DNA of 64,000 nucleotides from Syntrophopropionicum propionicicum_A (GCF_048984525.1 NZ_JBMGJC010000013.1:1-64000); one strand, 5' to 3'. Shown: positions 17,801-26,474, counted from the stretch's first letter. Translations and numbers: made by a program. Notes: generated by a model not told the origin, from the sequence alone.

Positions 17801-18035
17801 CAATGATATCTGTCAGGCTTTTTAAATTGAGCGGTTCAATGTAGGTTACATCAGCAATACCTGGGTCAGTCATAATCGTGGCCGGGTTGGAATTGACCAG
17901 GACTATCTGGTACCCAAGTTTTCGCAGGGCTTTGCAGGCCTGGGTGCCGGAATAGTCAAATTCACAAGCCTGCCCGATAACAATCGGCCCTGACCCAATG
18001 ATCAGGATCTTGTTGATGTCGGTTCTTTTTGGCAT
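14805..18035 (-). CDS. carB: Carbamoyl-phosphate synthase large subunit
   Basis: The large subunit makes carbamoyl phosphate from bicarbonate, ammonia and two ATP, for arginine and pyrimidine synthesis. From ATG 18035 it has 1076 residues, the family norm. Two ATP-grasp halves are each preceded by a pre-ATP-grasp signature (SGPIVIGQACEFDYSG near residue 15 and GGPNRIGQGIEFDYC near 560). The C-terminal 130 residues are the MGS-like allosteric domain. ATG 18035 is preferred over ATG 18041 because GGAGG abuts the latter directly. The small glutaminase subunit gene carA, normally just upstream, is absent; the upstream gene is divergent. A terminator-like hairpin lies in the leader (18300-18333). 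Confidence 0.96.
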   Translation of the reverse strand: MPKRTDINKILIIGSGPIVIGQACEFDYSGTQACKALRKLGYQIVLVNSNPATIMTDPGIADVTYIEPLNLKSLTDIIAKERPDALLPNLGGQSGLNLSSELYKAGVLDKYGVKVIGVQIDAIERGEDRIAFKETMNKLGIDMPRSEPAYSVEEAENIALELGYPVVIRPAYTMGGTGGGLVYNVEELRTVASRGIAASLVGQILIEESVLGWEELELEVVRDAKNQKITVCFIENIDAMGVHTGDSYCSAPMLTIDPGLQQRLQKYSYDVVEAIEVIGGTNVQFAHDPKTGRVVIIEINPRTSRSSALASKATGFPIALISSMLAAGLTLDEIPYWRDGTLDKYTPSGEYVVIKFARWAFEKFPGSLDKLGTQMRAVGEVMSIGKNYKEAFQKAIRSLETGRYGLGFAKDFNRRSLDELLAMLAEPSSERQFIMYEALRKGADIEHLYRLTHIKPWFIRQMKELVLLEEEIMSYKNKRLPDELLIQAKKDGFADRYLAMLLNLPEAEIRRLRIALGMVEGWEAVPVSGVENAAYYFSTYNAPDQTVSSDKQKVMILGGGPNRIGQGIEFDYCCVHTAFALRDLGYETIIVNCNPETVSTDYDTSDKLYFEPLTVEDVLSIYEKEKPLGVIVQFGGQTPLNIAAELEKAGVKILGTTPETIDLAEDRDRFRQIMDQLGIPMPESGMAVNIEEALAIANRIGYPLMVRPSYVLGGRGMEVVYDEEMLRRYVAAAVGVTPERPILIDRFLTDAIEAEADAIADGSDAFVPAVMEHIELAGIHSGDSACVIPPISIPDRHIETIVEYTKKIARELNVVGLMNMQYAIADDRVYVLEANPRASRTVPLVSKVCSVSMARIATEIMLAAETGKNISVKSLVAKKIPHYGVKEAVFPFNMFQEVDPVLGPEMRSTGEVLGIADCFGLAYFKAQEATQTSLPTSGTVLLSVPDQDKPAVLETAGEFAKLGFKIKATAGTHRFLKENGIESEEIKKLFEGRPNIVDGITNNEINLVINTPSGKRSQHDDSYIRKTAIRNKVPYITTLAAARASARGIAAYKENGSKKGSIKSLQEYHADITVED

Positions 18036-18421
18036 ATCCATCCTCCCACTTCATATACAAAAAGTCGTCTCAAATAATATCTCTCGCCGTATTAAGTTTA
18101 CTCAAAGAAAAATTATATCAAAAAATAATCAATTTGTAAGCAGTGTAATGCAATTTATTAATACTAAATATTGAGAACGCTAACCTTCTTTGTCATACCT
18201 GATTTACCGGTAAGCTGTATAAATTATTGCGCCACATACAAACTGAGCTCCCGGACTACCTATTTTTCCCACAACTGCTCTGTTCCATCTCAATACAAAA
18301 ACACCCCTATTCCGTACTTAGAAGAGGAGTGTTAAAAAGTCCTGAAAACATACAAAAATTATTAAAGAGGTCTAATGCAAACCACGCCTCCACTCGATAT
18401 TAATAAAGGGGAGGTACAACA
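18036..18421. other. Divergent intergenic region, 386 bp
   Basis: This gap must hold the promoters of carB (minus) and of the substrate-binding protein gene (plus). It contains the minus-strand terminator-like hairpin at 18300-18333. It is AT-rich and has no convincing reading frame. No PyrR-binding consensus was recognised. Confidence 0.5.
18296..18333 (-). terminator. Terminator-like hairpin in the carB leader (possible attenuator)
   Basis: On the minus strand AACACTCCT pairs with AGGGGTGTT (nine pairs, one T-G wobble) around a 16-base loop, and the 3' side runs into TTTTTG. No minus-strand gene lies upstream that it could end, so it sits about 260 bases before the carB start as a possible leader attenuator. 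No alternative antiterminator pairing was worked out. Confidence 0.4.
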
Positions 18422-19552
18422 ATGTCCTGTATGAACTTTCCGATAATCCGGAAAAAAACTTGTTTTATATTACTAACACTGGTCCTGGCTCTGCTGACCC
18501 TTACCGCAGGCTGCCTGGATAGCAACAACAAGGGTGACATCGCCATAGGCGTGGCCTGGCCTTTTGAGTCCAACAACAGCATGTTTAGAGAGGGAGTTGA
18601 GCTGGCCGTCAAGGAAATTAACCAGGACGGCGGTATCAAGGGCCGGAAAATTCGACTGGTGATGAAGGACGACCAGTCCTCGGTGGCGGTAGGAATGGGC
18701 ATAGCCCAATCGTTTGCCAAAGATCGGCAGGTGGCGGCAATTATCGGGCACAGGAATTCCTTTGTTTCGATTCCCGCCTCCAGAATCTACGAAGAAGCAG
18801 GGCTGGTTATGCTCTCACCGGCATCAACCGCGCCGGAGCTGACAAGAAAGGGCTATAAGTATGTTTTCCGCAATTTGCCCGGCGATGATGAAATTGCCAG
18901 GGAAATTACCCGTTTTTGCTCCCAGCAGGGCCAGAAACGGATGGTGGTTTATTATTCCGAGGATTCTTATGGAGTAGGCCTGGCCAATTCATTCGAAGAC
19001 CACGCCAAAAAAGCTGGTATAAAAGTGGTTGACCGTATTTCATACTACGGCGACCTGAAGGACCTGGAAAGACTGCACAATAAGTGGAAGGCCCTGGACT
19101 TCGACGGTATCTTTATTGCCAGCGGCATGCCTGCAGGCGCCGAATTCATAGCCGACTGCGGCCGGGCGGGTATTTCCGTCCGGTATTACGCGGGTAATGC
19201 CTTAGACTCTCCCCTGCTGCCCGAGATAGGCGGCCAAGCCGCGGAGGGGACCGTGGTAGGCACTATTTTTAACCCGGCCGACACCAGGGAGGAAGTTACA
19301 AGATTTATTGAAAGTTTTACCAGGGAGTATAATGAGCAGCCTGGCGCATATGCCGCCCAGGGTTACGACGCAGTTAAGCTTTTGGCCGCGGCCATTGAAC
19401 AGGCCGGCGATTCAGATTCCGCAGCCTTGGCTGATCATCTGCGAGGACTGAAAAACTGGCCGGGGGTGACCGGCTGTCACTCCTTCGACCAAAACGGGGA
19501 TGACATTGGGGAACTGGTGGTAATCAAGGTCCTGCGGGACGGAAAGTTATAG
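18422..19552 (+). CDS. ABC-type branched-chain amino acid substrate-binding lipoprotein
   Basis: A 376-residue periplasmic-binding-protein type I family protein (Leu/Ile/Val-binding-like). The N-terminus is a lipoprotein signal with lipobox LTAGC, so it is probably anchored to the outer face of the membrane. The mature part starts DIAIGVAWPFES and shows the two-lobe pattern with FREGVELAVKEINQDGGIKG and AIIGHRNSFVSIPASRIYEE. ATG follows GGGGAGGTACAACA. No permease or ATPase genes of a branched-chain transporter follow; instead the NHLP export genes begin 95 bp later on the same strand. It may serve an unlinked transporter or a sensory role. A link to the peptide cluster is only positional. 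Confidence 0.85.
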   Translation: MSCMNFPIIRKKTCFILLTLVLALLTLTAGCLDSNNKGDIAIGVAWPFESNNSMFREGVELAVKEINQDGGIKGRKIRLVMKDDQSSVAVGMGIAQSFAKDRQVAAIIGHRNSFVSIPASRIYEEAGLVMLSPASTAPELTRKGYKYVFRNLPGDDEIAREITRFCSQQGQKRMVVYYSEDSYGVGLANSFEDHAKKAGIKVVDRISYYGDLKDLERLHNKWKALDFDGIFIASGMPAGAEFIADCGRAGISVRYYAGNALDSPLLPEIGGQAAEGTVVGTIFNPADTREEVTRFIESFTREYNEQPGAYAAQGYDAVKLLAAAIEQAGDSDSAALADHLRGLKNWPGVTGCHSFDQNGDDIGELVVIKVLRDGKL

Positions 19553-19646
19553 TTGCTAATAAGTTGCGCGGGAAGGACAGGAGCAAAGAGAAATTGCGGA
19601 TCTTATGTAAAATTAATCCCAGCGTTTTTAAAGAGGGGGTGCGCGG

Positions 19647-21035
19647 TTGAGCAGTGGAATTTTCCGCAAGGTATCGCTGGAGAGACTCTCTTCCCCGGAA
19701 CAGCTTGACCAGCTGGTTTCGGTAACAACTCCGAGGGCATGGTTTGCCCTGATAGCCATTGGCTGTATCCTGGCTACCACCCTTTTATGGAGCATTCTTG
19801 GCAGTGTGCCTACCAGGGTCAACGGGCAGGGCATTATTATTAAAAGTTATGGGGTCTACAATATAACTCATACCGAGGGCGGGCAAATTTCCGATGTAAG
19901 AGTTGCGGTGGGCGATGTTGTGAAAAGGGGCGACGTGGTAGCAAGGATCGATCAGCCTGATCTGGTTGAGCAGATTAACGACCTGAAGACCGAGTATGAG
20001 CATCTGAAAAAGCTCGAGTTGAACACCAACCCTGGCGAAGAAATCCTGGGGTCTGAGCTGGCCGGGCTGTACGACCTGAACAGGAGAATTAAAGAGGCCA
20101 GGTCGTCTATACCGTACGATGAGGCTAATTATACGAGCGCAGTCTCGGGAAGAGAGCATGAGATCGGGATGGCTGAAATCAGCCTGGAGCAGGCCATGAT
20201 CAACGAAGAAAACAAGCAGGATTACGTGGACAAGCTTACCATACTGTATGAAAACAGCGTTATTTCTGAAAACGAAATGGCCAATGCCGCCAAAGACCTG
20301 GAGCTGGCCCGCCTGGCGACCCGCGCGGCAGAAGTGGAGCTTACCAAGCTGTCGGCGGGTGACTGGGAGGAAACCGTCATCACTTACAGGGCCAAGCTGC
20401 GGCAGGCGCAGCTGAACGTTCAGCTCCTGGAGGAGCAGTTCAACACTACTAAGGCCATGAAGATATCCGAAACAGAAAAGAAAATTAAAAAACTGCAGGA
20501 TGAACTCAATCTGAAATCGGCAGTTGTTTCGCGGGTAGACGGCCGTGTACTGGAGGTGCAGGCCAGGAAAGGCGACATGACATCACCGGGGGCAAATCTG
20601 GTCAGCCTGGAGCGTATGGGAAATACGGTTAAACTGGAAGTTATTCTTTATGTAAAGGCAGAGGACGGCAAAAATATTACCCCTGGCATGGAAGCCCAGA
20701 TCAGCCCGAGCACGGTCAAAAAAGAAGAGTATGGATTCATGCTCGGCAGAGTAGTCTCGGTTTCCGAGTATCCCGCCACCGCCCAGGGCATGATGATTTC
20801 CCTGGGAAGCAAGGAACTGGTGTCGAAGCTTTCAGGTGAGGGCGCGCCCCTGGAGGTGCGCATTGACGTGATTACAGACGAAAGCACCGTGAGCGGCTAT
20901 AAGTGGTCTTCATCCAAGGGGCCGCCCCTGACAATAAACAGCGGCACACTTTGTGCCGGTACGGTGACAGTAAGAGAGATGCGGCCGATAAGAATGGTTA
21001 TTCCAATGGTTAAAAAAGCCCTCTCAGTTAATTAA
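19647..21035 (+). CDS. NHLP-type bacteriocin system HlyD-family secretion protein
   Basis: A 462-residue membrane fusion protein. After a short cytoplasmic segment containing LERLSSPEQLDQLVSVTTPR, which is typical of the NHLP/NHLM export subfamily, a single transmembrane helix spans about residues 32-52. A biotinyl-lipoyl-like half motif follows (GGQISDVRVAVGDVVKRGD), then a long coiled-coil hairpin (about 110-300), the second lipoyl half (VVSRVDGRVLEV) and a beta-barrel region. It should bridge the ABC exporters to the cell exterior. The start is TTG behind GAGGGGGTG. It is the first gene of the export set, 24 bp before the next. Confidence 0.9.
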   Translation: MSSGIFRKVSLERLSSPEQLDQLVSVTTPRAWFALIAIGCILATTLLWSILGSVPTRVNGQGIIIKSYGVYNITHTEGGQISDVRVAVGDVVKRGDVVARIDQPDLVEQINDLKTEYEHLKKLELNTNPGEEILGSELAGLYDLNRRIKEARSSIPYDEANYTSAVSGREHEIGMAEISLEQAMINEENKQDYVDKLTILYENSVISENEMANAAKDLELARLATRAAEVELTKLSAGDWEETVITYRAKLRQAQLNVQLLEEQFNTTKAMKISETEKKIKKLQDELNLKSAVVSRVDGRVLEVQARKGDMTSPGANLVSLERMGNTVKLEVILYVKAEDGKNITPGMEAQISPSTVKKEEYGFMLGRVVSVSEYPATAQGMMISLGSKELVSKLSGEGAPLEVRIDVITDESTVSGYKWSSSKGPPLTINSGTLCAGTVTVREMRPIRMVIPMVKKALSVN

Positions 21036-21062
21036 TTGCATGGTGGATAGGGGTTATCGGTG

Positions 21063-23228
21063 ATGAAGGAAAAAACGGAACAACGGATCAAGGTCCCCAC
21101 CGTACTGCAGATGGAGGCGGTGGAGTGCGGCGCTGCTTCCCTGGCCATGATCCTGGCATACTGGGGGAGATATGTGCCTCTGGAAGAGCTTCGCCTGGCC
21201 TGCGGGGTTTCCCGTGATGGCAGCAAGGCCAGCAATGTGATGAAGGCGGCCAGAAAATACGGGCTGGAAGCAAAGGGTTACCGGAAAGAGCCAGACTCAG
21301 TAAAAGAAATGCAGTTTCCCATGATCATTCACTGGAATTTTAATCACTTCGTGGTGCTGGAGGGGTTTCAAAACGGGAAAATATTTATTAACGATCCCGG
21401 TATGGGGCCAAGAACAGTATCCGAAGAGGAATTCGACCAGTCCTTTACCGGAGTGGCCATGGCCTTCAAGCCCGGCCCGGATTTCCTAGAAGGCGGAGAA
21501 AAGCCCAGTATAGTATCCTCCTTAAAAAGAAGGCTGAAGGGATCGGAAACCGCCTTAACTTACGTTATCCTGGTGGGATTGGCCCTGGTTTTCCCAGGCT
21601 TGCTTATTCCCGTGTTTTCAAAAATATTCGTTGATGACATACTGTTGGCCAATCGCCAAAACTGGCTTGTCCCCCTCCTTTTGGGCATGGGACTGACAGG
21701 CTTTCTGCGGGGGGTCCTGACCTGGATCCAGAAATATTACCTTTTAAGGCTTCAGACTAAAATTGCCCTGACTACCTCAGGACAGTTCATGTGGCATGTG
21801 CTCCGCCTGCCGGTTGAGTTTTTTAACCAGCGTTTTGCAGGTGACATCAGCTCCCGCATGCAGAGCAACGATAAGGTAGCCATGCTGCTGTCCGGCCAAT
21901 TGGCCGCCAATGCCCTTAACCTGGTTATGATTGTGTTTTACTTCATCCTCATGGTCCAGTACAGCCTGTCGCTGTCACTGGTGGGAGCGGTTGTGGCAGC
22001 CGTAAACATGTTCTATCTGAAATATGTTTCTGAAAAGAGGATCGACCTGAACCGGATCCTCCAGCAAGACCGCGGAAAAATTATTGGTACAGCCATGTCC
22101 GGGCTGCAGGTTATTGAAACCCTGAAGGCAACCGGGTCGGAATCAGATTTTTTTGCTAAATGGTCGGGCTACCAGGCCAAGGCGTTAAACGCGGAACAGC
22201 AGATAGGCGTCACCAACCAGTACCTTTCAGCCATTCCTGTCTTCCTGTCCACCATGACCAACGCGGTGGTACTGGTCATGGGCGGCTTTATAATTCTAAA
22301 CGGAGGCATGACCATAGGCGGACTGGTAGCCTTCCAGAGCCTGATGACCAGCTTTATGGCGCCTGTTACCGGACTGGTGGGTCTGGGAGGGCAGCTGCAG
22401 GAGATAGAGGCTGATATGAACCGCCTGGATGATGTGCTAAAATACCCCGTTGATGAACAGTCCCAATTAGATCAGGATGAAGACTGCGAGGCGGCAGCGC
22501 ACAAGAAACTAGCCGGGTATGTTGATCTGCGCAATGTAAGCTTTGGCTACAGCCCTCTGGACCCGCCCCTTTTAGAGGGTTTTAATCTGACTTTGAAGCC
22601 CGGGCAAAGGGTGGCTTTGGTGGGAGGTTCGGGAAGCGGCAAGTCCACCGTGGCCAAAATAATGACAGGCCTGTATAAACCGTGGACCGGGGAGATATTA
22701 TTCGACGGCCGGCCCAGGGAAAACATTTCCCGCCTGGTCATTAACAGCTCATTGGCCATGGTGGACCAGGACATTTCCATGTTTGGAGGAACCATCAGGG
22801 ACAATATTACACTTTGGGATGAAACCTGCTCTGAGACTGACATTATCCGGGCCGCAAAGGACGCCTGCATTCACGACGACATTACTACCAGGCCAGGCGG
22901 CTATGACAGTATACTGGAAGAAGGCGGGAGAAACTATAGCGGCGGTCAGAGACAGAGGCTGGAAATCGCCCGTGCCCTGGCCGCCAACCCTTCCATAATA
23001 GTAATGGATGAGGCTACCAGCGCTCTTGACCCCCTGACAGAGAAACTGGTGGATGAGAGCATCAGGCGCAGGGGCTGCACCTGCGTAATTGTAGCCCACC
23101 GCTTGAGCACCATCCGGGATTGTGACGAAATTATCGTCCTGGACAGAGGTAAAATTGTGCAGCGCGGCAGTCACGAAGAGCTGATGAAAACGGGCGGCTA
23201 TTACGCCGAACTGATAAGTACAGCCTGA
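21063..23228 (+). CDS. NHLP-family bacteriocin ABC exporter with C39 peptidase domain
   Basis: A 721-residue peptidase-containing ABC transporter. The N-terminal C39 domain (about 10-140) has the catalytic Cys in EAVECGAASLAMILAYWG, His in WNFNHFVVLEG and Asp in INDPGMGP; it should cut the leader after a double glycine. Six transmembrane helices follow (about 165-430). The nucleotide-binding domain has Walker A GGSGSGKST, signature YSGGQRQRL and Walker B IIVMDEATSALD. Domain order and neighbours match the exporter of NHLP-type precursors such as the one at 26142. The start could be GTG 21060 or ATG 21063. Confidence 0.93.
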   Translation: MKEKTEQRIKVPTVLQMEAVECGAASLAMILAYWGRYVPLEELRLACGVSRDGSKASNVMKAARKYGLEAKGYRKEPDSVKEMQFPMIIHWNFNHFVVLEGFQNGKIFINDPGMGPRTVSEEEFDQSFTGVAMAFKPGPDFLEGGEKPSIVSSLKRRLKGSETALTYVILVGLALVFPGLLIPVFSKIFVDDILLANRQNWLVPLLLGMGLTGFLRGVLTWIQKYYLLRLQTKIALTTSGQFMWHVLRLPVEFFNQRFAGDISSRMQSNDKVAMLLSGQLAANALNLVMIVFYFILMVQYSLSLSLVGAVVAAVNMFYLKYVSEKRIDLNRILQQDRGKIIGTAMSGLQVIETLKATGSESDFFAKWSGYQAKALNAEQQIGVTNQYLSAIPVFLSTMTNAVVLVMGGFIILNGGMTIGGLVAFQSLMTSFMAPVTGLVGLGGQLQEIEADMNRLDDVLKYPVDEQSQLDQDEDCEAAAHKKLAGYVDLRNVSFGYSPLDPPLLEGFNLTLKPGQRVALVGGSGSGKSTVAKIMTGLYKPWTGEILFDGRPRENISRLVINSSLAMVDQDISMFGGTIRDNITLWDETCSETDIIRAAKDACIHDDITTRPGGYDSILEEGGRNYSGGQRQRLEIARALAANPSIIVMDEATSALDPLTEKLVDESIRRRGCTCVIVAHRLSTIRDCDEIIVLDRGKIVQRGSHEELMKTGGYYAELISTA

Positions 23229-23271
23229 GAAGGCCGGTGAGAAGACGCAGGCTTTGCCGGTTAGTGACGAC

Positions 23272-23312
23272 CTGCGCCGGCGCAGTAGGCTGCGCTGTCG
23301 ACAGCCTGCCAG
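23272..23312. repeat. Tandem palindromes between exporter genes
   Basis: CTGCGCCGGCGCAG (23272-23285) is a perfect palindrome, and AGGCTG/CAGCCT just after it forms a second hairpin. They fill the 112-bp gap between the two ABC genes. No T-run follows, so they are more likely an mRNA-stabilising or REP-type structure than a terminator. Confidence 0.4.
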
Positions 23313-23340
23313 ATGTTCAATTTAACTGGGAAGTGATAAT

Positions 23341-26049
23341 GTGACAGTTCCTGAATGGTTTCAAAAAGAAGGAAAGATAATCGCAGCCGGGGGAAACAAG
23401 CCCCTTCTATTGACTGACCCAGGGCAGGTGTGGCTGGTAAACCGGGGCAAGGTAACAGTTTTTAGCGTCTTTATCTCTGATGGTGAAGTAGTTGGCCCGA
23501 GAGAATTTCTTTTTGAAGCGGGACCGGGAGACATCCTTTTGGGCATCAAGCCTGAAGGAGACGACCAGGAATTAGGCCTTATGGCGACAGGCCTTGCAGG
23601 CGCCAGCCTGCTGCAGCTAAGCTGGCCTGAATTTTTAGAGACGGCTGCTGTTCCAGACCAGAGAGATGTTTTTATAAATGCCGTCAGCCATTGGGCCGAA
23701 GCCCTTGCAAAAAGCGCCTCATTAGAGCCGCCTCACATTGTTGTGTCCGGCGGAACGTTTTGGACCCGGCAGGACGATGCGGCAAGCCCTCTGCAGGACC
23801 TGGCCGAGTTTCACAGCCGAGCGGTCAAAGCGGCCCTGAACCTCCGCCTGGAAAAAGAAGAAGCGGATAACCGGCGCTTTCAGGAGAAATCAAAAAATAA
23901 CCGGCGTTTGATGGAAAATGCCCTGGGCCGGCTGCTGACCGCGTTACAACCTGAGATAACGGATTCAGACGAAGATGATTCTTTAGACGATCCCCTGCTT
24001 AACGCCTGCCGTCTGGTAGGCCGCTCTATGAAAGTAAAGATTGTTCCACCTTCGAAAGAGAGAAAGGCTTCTGCCAAGGACCCGCTGGGGGATATAGCCG
24101 AGGCGTCCCGCATACGGGTGCGCAAGGTGCTTTTGAAAGAGGAGTGGTGGAAGCAGGACAATGGCCCCATGCTGGCCTACACGGAGGACGACAGCCGGCC
24201 GGTGGCGTTGCTTCCCTTTTCCCCCGGGCAGTACGAAATCCATGATCCGGCCCGTCAAACAAAGGCCCCGGTCAATTTTGAAACAGCCCGGCAGGTCAAG
24301 CCCTTTGCCTTCACCTTCTATCGCCCTTTCCCGTATAAAGCCATGAGCCTGGCCGACATTCTGGTTTTTGGACGTGAAAACTGCTGGCGGCAGGACTTTG
24401 TGATGGTGTCTTTAATGGGGATTTTGGGCGGTCTGCTGGGTTTGGTAGTGCCTGTTGCCACGGGTATAGTCTTTGACACCGTTATCCCCGGGGGAGAAAA
24501 GATCCAGCTGGCGCATGTAGCCTTTTTCCTCGTAGCCAGTGCCGTCGCATCAATGATTTTTCAGCTGACCAGGTCCTTTGCCATGCAGCGCATATTGGGT
24601 AAAATGGACGGCTCAATTCAGGCCGCGGTATGGGACCGGCTTCTGAGCCTGCCGGTACCATTTTTCAAAGATTACACCGCCGGGGAGCTGGCCATGCGGG
24701 CCATGGCCATCGCCCAGGTGCGGGTGCTGGTGTCGGAAACGATTGTAACAACCATACTCACCAGCATATTTTCCAGCTTCAACTTATTGCTTCTTTTTTA
24801 CTATGACGTAAAGCTGGCCGCGACAGCCACCGCTTTACTGGCCATAGCCGCTGCTGCCGCGTACTTCTTAGGGCGCCTGATCACCAGGTATGAGCGGCAG
24901 GTGGTTGATATTTCCAATAAAATCTCCGGCATAGTCCTGCAGTTTTTTGGAGGAGTGGCAAAATTTCGAGTAGCCGGCGCCGAAAGCAGGGCTTTTTACC
25001 AATGGTCCAGGGAATTCAGCCTCCAGAAAAAAATCACCTTTAATAAACAGATCCTGGCTGGCTGGCTGGAAACATTCAACTCAGTATTTCCGGTCGCCGC
25101 TTCCATGGTAATTTTCTATGCCGTGGCCTCTTCCAAAGGCGAAACTCTGGCGCCGGGCCAGTTCATCGCTTTTTATACGGCCTTTACCAGCTTTGCCATG
25201 GCCATGATTATACTATCACAGACACTGATTGGAATAAACACGGTGGTCCCCCTTTTAGAGCGCGCCAGGCCTATATTGGAGACCCTGCCGGAGTACGACG
25301 ATGCCAAGATAGATCCGGGAGATTTATCCGGTTCCATTGAGGTCAGCCACCTTAATTTCCGCTACAAAGAAGACGGACCGCTGATCCTCAACAACGTGTC
25401 CCTGCAAATAAAAGAGGGCGAGTACATCGGCCTGGTTGGTCCTTCAGGCAGCGGCAAGTCCACCCTTTTCAGGGTTATGCTGGGTTTTGAAAAACCTGAA
25501 GCAGGCCGGATTTACTACAGCGGCCATGACATTGAAAAAGTGGATATCCGCGCGCTGCGCCGGCAGCTGGGTGTTGTCCTGCAAAACGGAAAGCTCTTGG
25601 CCGGGGATATATTTACCAATATCGTAGGGTCCAATCCAAACCTGACCATTGCTGACGCCTGGGAAGCGGCTAAAATGGCCGGGCTTGATAAGGAAATAAA
25701 AGAAATGCCCATGGGCATGCACACTGTAGTGAGCGAAGGGGCCGCAACCCTGTCCGGCGGCCAGAGGCAGCGGCTGCTGATAGCCAGGGCCATTGTCAAT
25801 AGGCCTAAAATAATATACTTTGATGAGGCCACCAGCGCCCTGGACAACCGGACCCAGGCCGTGGTCAGCCAGAGCCTGGACGGGCTGAAGGCCACTCGTG
25901 TGGTCATAGCCCACCGTCTTAGCACAGTCATCAATTGCGACCGGATTATCGTTATGGAAAAGGGTAGAATCATCGAGGAAGGAACTTATGAGGAACTGAT
26001 GAAAATCAACGGTGTGTTCTCCGAGCTGGCCAAAAGACAGTTGGCCTGA
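23341..26049 (+). CDS. NHLP-family bacteriocin ABC exporter, permease/ATPase subunit
   Basis: A 902-residue ABC exporter that lacks the C39 peptidase. Its first 330 residues are a large soluble region typical of the second NHLP transporter. Six transmembrane helices span about 350-600, followed by a nucleotide-binding domain with Walker A GPSGSGKST, signature LSGGQRQRL and Walker B IIYFDEATSALD. The pairing of this protein with the peptidase-type exporter and HlyD is the standard NHLP export trio, and the two ABC proteins may form a heterodimer. The start is GTG 23341, with AACTGGGAAGTG upstream. The precursor gene starts 92 bp downstream on the same strand. Confidence 0.92.
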   Translation: MTVPEWFQKEGKIIAAGGNKPLLLTDPGQVWLVNRGKVTVFSVFISDGEVVGPREFLFEAGPGDILLGIKPEGDDQELGLMATGLAGASLLQLSWPEFLETAAVPDQRDVFINAVSHWAEALAKSASLEPPHIVVSGGTFWTRQDDAASPLQDLAEFHSRAVKAALNLRLEKEEADNRRFQEKSKNNRRLMENALGRLLTALQPEITDSDEDDSLDDPLLNACRLVGRSMKVKIVPPSKERKASAKDPLGDIAEASRIRVRKVLLKEEWWKQDNGPMLAYTEDDSRPVALLPFSPGQYEIHDPARQTKAPVNFETARQVKPFAFTFYRPFPYKAMSLADILVFGRENCWRQDFVMVSLMGILGGLLGLVVPVATGIVFDTVIPGGEKIQLAHVAFFLVASAVASMIFQLTRSFAMQRILGKMDGSIQAAVWDRLLSLPVPFFKDYTAGELAMRAMAIAQVRVLVSETIVTTILTSIFSSFNLLLLFYYDVKLAATATALLAIAAAAAYFLGRLITRYERQVVDISNKISGIVLQFFGGVAKFRVAGAESRAFYQWSREFSLQKKITFNKQILAGWLETFNSVFPVAASMVIFYAVASSKGETLAPGQFIAFYTAFTSFAMAMIILSQTLIGINTVVPLLERARPILETLPEYDDAKIDPGDLSGSIEVSHLNFRYKEDGPLILNNVSLQIKEGEYIGLVGPSGSGKSTLFRVMLGFEKPEAGRIYYSGHDIEKVDIRALRRQLGVVLQNGKLLAGDIFTNIVGSNPNLTIADAWEAAKMAGLDKEIKEMPMGMHTVVSEGAATLSGGQRQRLLIARAIVNRPKIIYFDEATSALDNRTQAVVSQSLDGLKATRVVIAHRLSTVINCDRIIVMEKGRIIEEGTYEELMKINGVFSELAKRQLA

Positions 26050-26141
26050 AAAGAGTCTCTAAGCATTATCCCCTGTAAAGTTATGCAAAAGATTAGCCGA
26101 TAACAAAGTATAAGCATATTTCATATAAGGAGGCAATATTT

Positions 26142-26408
26142 TTGAAAAGGCAGGAGCTTGAACAAAAATTAATTAAGAAGGCATGGGAAGACGGCGAGTT
26201 CAAAAAGCAGCTTCTCAGCGACCCTAAAGCTGTAATCGAGAAGGAAACTGGTAAGTCTTTGCCGGAAAACATTGAGATCAAGGCTGTCGAAGAGACATCG
26301 AAAACGGTTTATATAAGGATTCCCAAGAATCCTGAAGAGCTTTCGGATGACGAACTGGATAATGTGGCCGGAGGATTCTGGGTGTGCGGCAGCTTTAGCC
26401 TCTTTTAA
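26142..26408 (+). CDS. NHLP leader peptide natural product precursor
   Basis: An 88-residue precursor. The leader resembles the nitrile hydratase alpha-subunit (NHLP) type: KRQELEQKLIKKAWED with FKKQLLSDPKAVIEKETG, then PENIEIKAVEET and the closing ELSDDELDNVAGG. Cleavage after the double glycine by the C39 exporter would release a ten-residue core, FWVCGSFSLF, with one Cys, two Ser and four aromatic residues. The start is TTG behind AAGGAGGCAATATTT. A strong terminator (26430-26474) follows before the enzyme genes. Only this one precursor was seen. The modification state of the core is not known; a dehydratase and a radical SAM enzyme are encoded next. Confidence 0.9.
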   Translation: MKRQELEQKLIKKAWEDGEFKKQLLSDPKAVIEKETGKSLPENIEIKAVEETSKTVYIRIPKNPEELSDDELDNVAGGFWVCGSFSLF

Positions 26409-26429
26409 GATTGGTAAAAATCAGTCTTT

Positions 26430-26474
26430 AATGCCAGTAACAGATGCCAGATATTTTGTTACTGGCATTTTTTT
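26430..26474 (+). terminator. Strong intrinsic terminator between precursor and enzyme genes
   Basis: A perfect 13-bp stem, AATGCCAGTAACA with TGTTACTGGCATT around a 14-base loop, is followed by seven T. The AAGGAG of the next gene begins right after the T-run. Partial readthrough would give much precursor and little enzyme, as in many RiPP operons. Confidence 0.85.
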
